Source of the DNA: Bifidobacterium breve | Lineage (GTDB): Bacteria; Actinomycetota; Acidimicrobiia; Acidimicrobiales; Ilumatobacteraceae | DNA: 50,172 nucleotides | Reading direction: 5' to 3' | Assembly: GCA_945862045.1 (NCBI GenBank) | Contig: CAMAWR010000014.1 | Span: 1-50,172, forward strand | Part shown: in pieces, positions 49,784 through 50,172 of the stretch | Layout: each line of letters begins with the position of its first letter | Position numbering within the stretch: the first letter of the stretch is position 1 | Notes under the pieces: model-generated | The model's database searches: none | Told to the model about the DNA's origin: nothing | Seen by the model: only the letters and a program-made list of their open reading frames with translations | Program-made: the position numbers and the translations under genes

Positions 49784-50172
49784 CGACTGCCCAGACCACC
49801 AGCACGTTCGGTGACGAGTTCGGTGGTCCACGGCAGTGCCTCGAGACGTTCACGCGGAATCGGCAAACCCGAATACGACGAGTAGCCATACTCGCCGATT
49901 TCCATGCGCTGCAGCGCGATATCGATTGCCTCGACCTCCGCCATTGCCTGTTCGGAAAGAATCAGGTCGCGCTCGCGCTCGACCACCATCGTGTCGCCTT
50001 CACCACCCTCTTCGCCGAAATCCACGTCGCCCATCTCTTGATTGGCGACGATCTCCTCGGCCTCCTGCGTCAAACGCTGGGCTTGACCAACCAACTCGAC
50101 GCGCTTTTGCAGGAGCAATTCTTTTTGCACCTGCAAGAACGCAATATCGAAGTCTTGGGTCGGTGTGATGCC
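49780..50172 (-). CDS. DksA/TraR-family protein lacking zinc cysteines (start beyond window)
   Basis: The frame is open to the right edge, so the start is missing; 130 residues are visible. A long charged coiled-coil helix pair (QVQKELLLQKRVELVGQAQRL ... EAIDIALQRMEIGEYGYSSYSG) is followed by LPIPRERLEALPW, the DksA/TraR C-terminal pattern. Where the family has two CxxC pairs binding zinc, this protein has Ser and Tyr (YSSYS) and no later cysteines, so the zinc finger is degenerate. Homologues bind RNA polymerase through the secondary channel. By actinobacterial synteny ileS is expected just outside the window. Confidence 0.85.
   Translation of the reverse strand, partial: GITPTQDFDIAFLQVQKELLLQKRVELVGQAQRLTQEAEEIVANQEMGDVDFGEEGGEGDTMVVERERDLILSEQAMAEVEAIDIALQRMEIGEYGYSSYSGLPIPRERLEALPWTTELVTERAGGLGSR

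Overview
This window looks like a chromosomal segment of a moderately high-GC actinobacterium, most plausibly a deep-branching or non-mycobacterial lineage such as the class Acidimicrobiia. That placement is inferred from gene content and order, not from a marker-gene tree. The actinobacterial signs are a mycothiol ligase (mshC), a phosphatidylinositol-mannoside set (pgsA, acyltransferase, pimA), an F420:NADPH reductase, an InhA-like enoyl reductase, a bacterial proteasome activator (bpa), and many apparently leaderless genes. I see no rRNA, tRNA, IS element, phage gene or CRISPR array. Coding density is very high. The largest gap is the 163 bp between ruvB and the sulfurtransferase (21110-21272), and no gene-free stretch exceeds 300 bp. 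All but four genes are on the minus strand, so transcription runs from high to low coordinates.

Layout from right to left, in the direction of transcription. At 50172-42527 lie a DksA/TraR-like gene (cut by the edge), lspA and rluD. Then come a plus-strand Rrf2 regulator, an alkaline-phosphatase-superfamily enzyme, bpa and dnaE. At 42414-37673 lie an unrecognised gene and a nitroreductase (minus), DUF255 and fabI (plus), and npdG (minus). At 37664-28819 lie mshC, plsC, thrS, a HIT protein, a small membrane protein, pgsA and a PIM acyltransferase, then a plus-strand LLM oxidoreductase, then pimA. At 28808-23933 lie lemA, htpX, a DUF3048 lipoprotein, pdxS, pdxT and yebC. At 23907-21273 lie a peroxiredoxin and ruvC-ruvA-ruvB. 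At 21109-18863 lies a two-gene sulfur module, an exported rhodanese-type sulfurtransferase plus a YeeE/YedE-type transporter. At 18863-13574 lie queA, tgt, yajC, secD and secF. At 13543-1 lie relA, hisS, aspS, rarA, a small membrane protein, alaS, ruvX, mltG, aroE, aroC, aroK and aroB (cut by the edge).

From thrS to aroB the order matches the Mycobacterium tuberculosis segment I recall as Rv2614c to Rv2538c. From the DksA-like gene to dnaE it resembles the actinobacterial ileS-lspA-rluD-dnaE neighbourhood. The sulfur module interrupts the otherwise widespread ruvB/queA junction.

The most interesting signals are regulatory. (1) At least ten genes have a TANNNT hexamer exactly 6 or 7 nt before their start codon, the geometry of leaderless transcription, and in many cases the stop codon of the preceding gene supplies the TA of that hexamer. 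(2) npdG and fabI diverge from an 18-bp gap with overlapping, near-palindromic -10 hexamers. (3) The sulfur module has a compact leader with several inverted repeats and a structured intercistronic region. (4) htpX appears to start at CTG, in a CTGA overlap with lemA. (5) Short tandem repeats containing TAG begin exactly at the stop codons of ruvB and dnaE.
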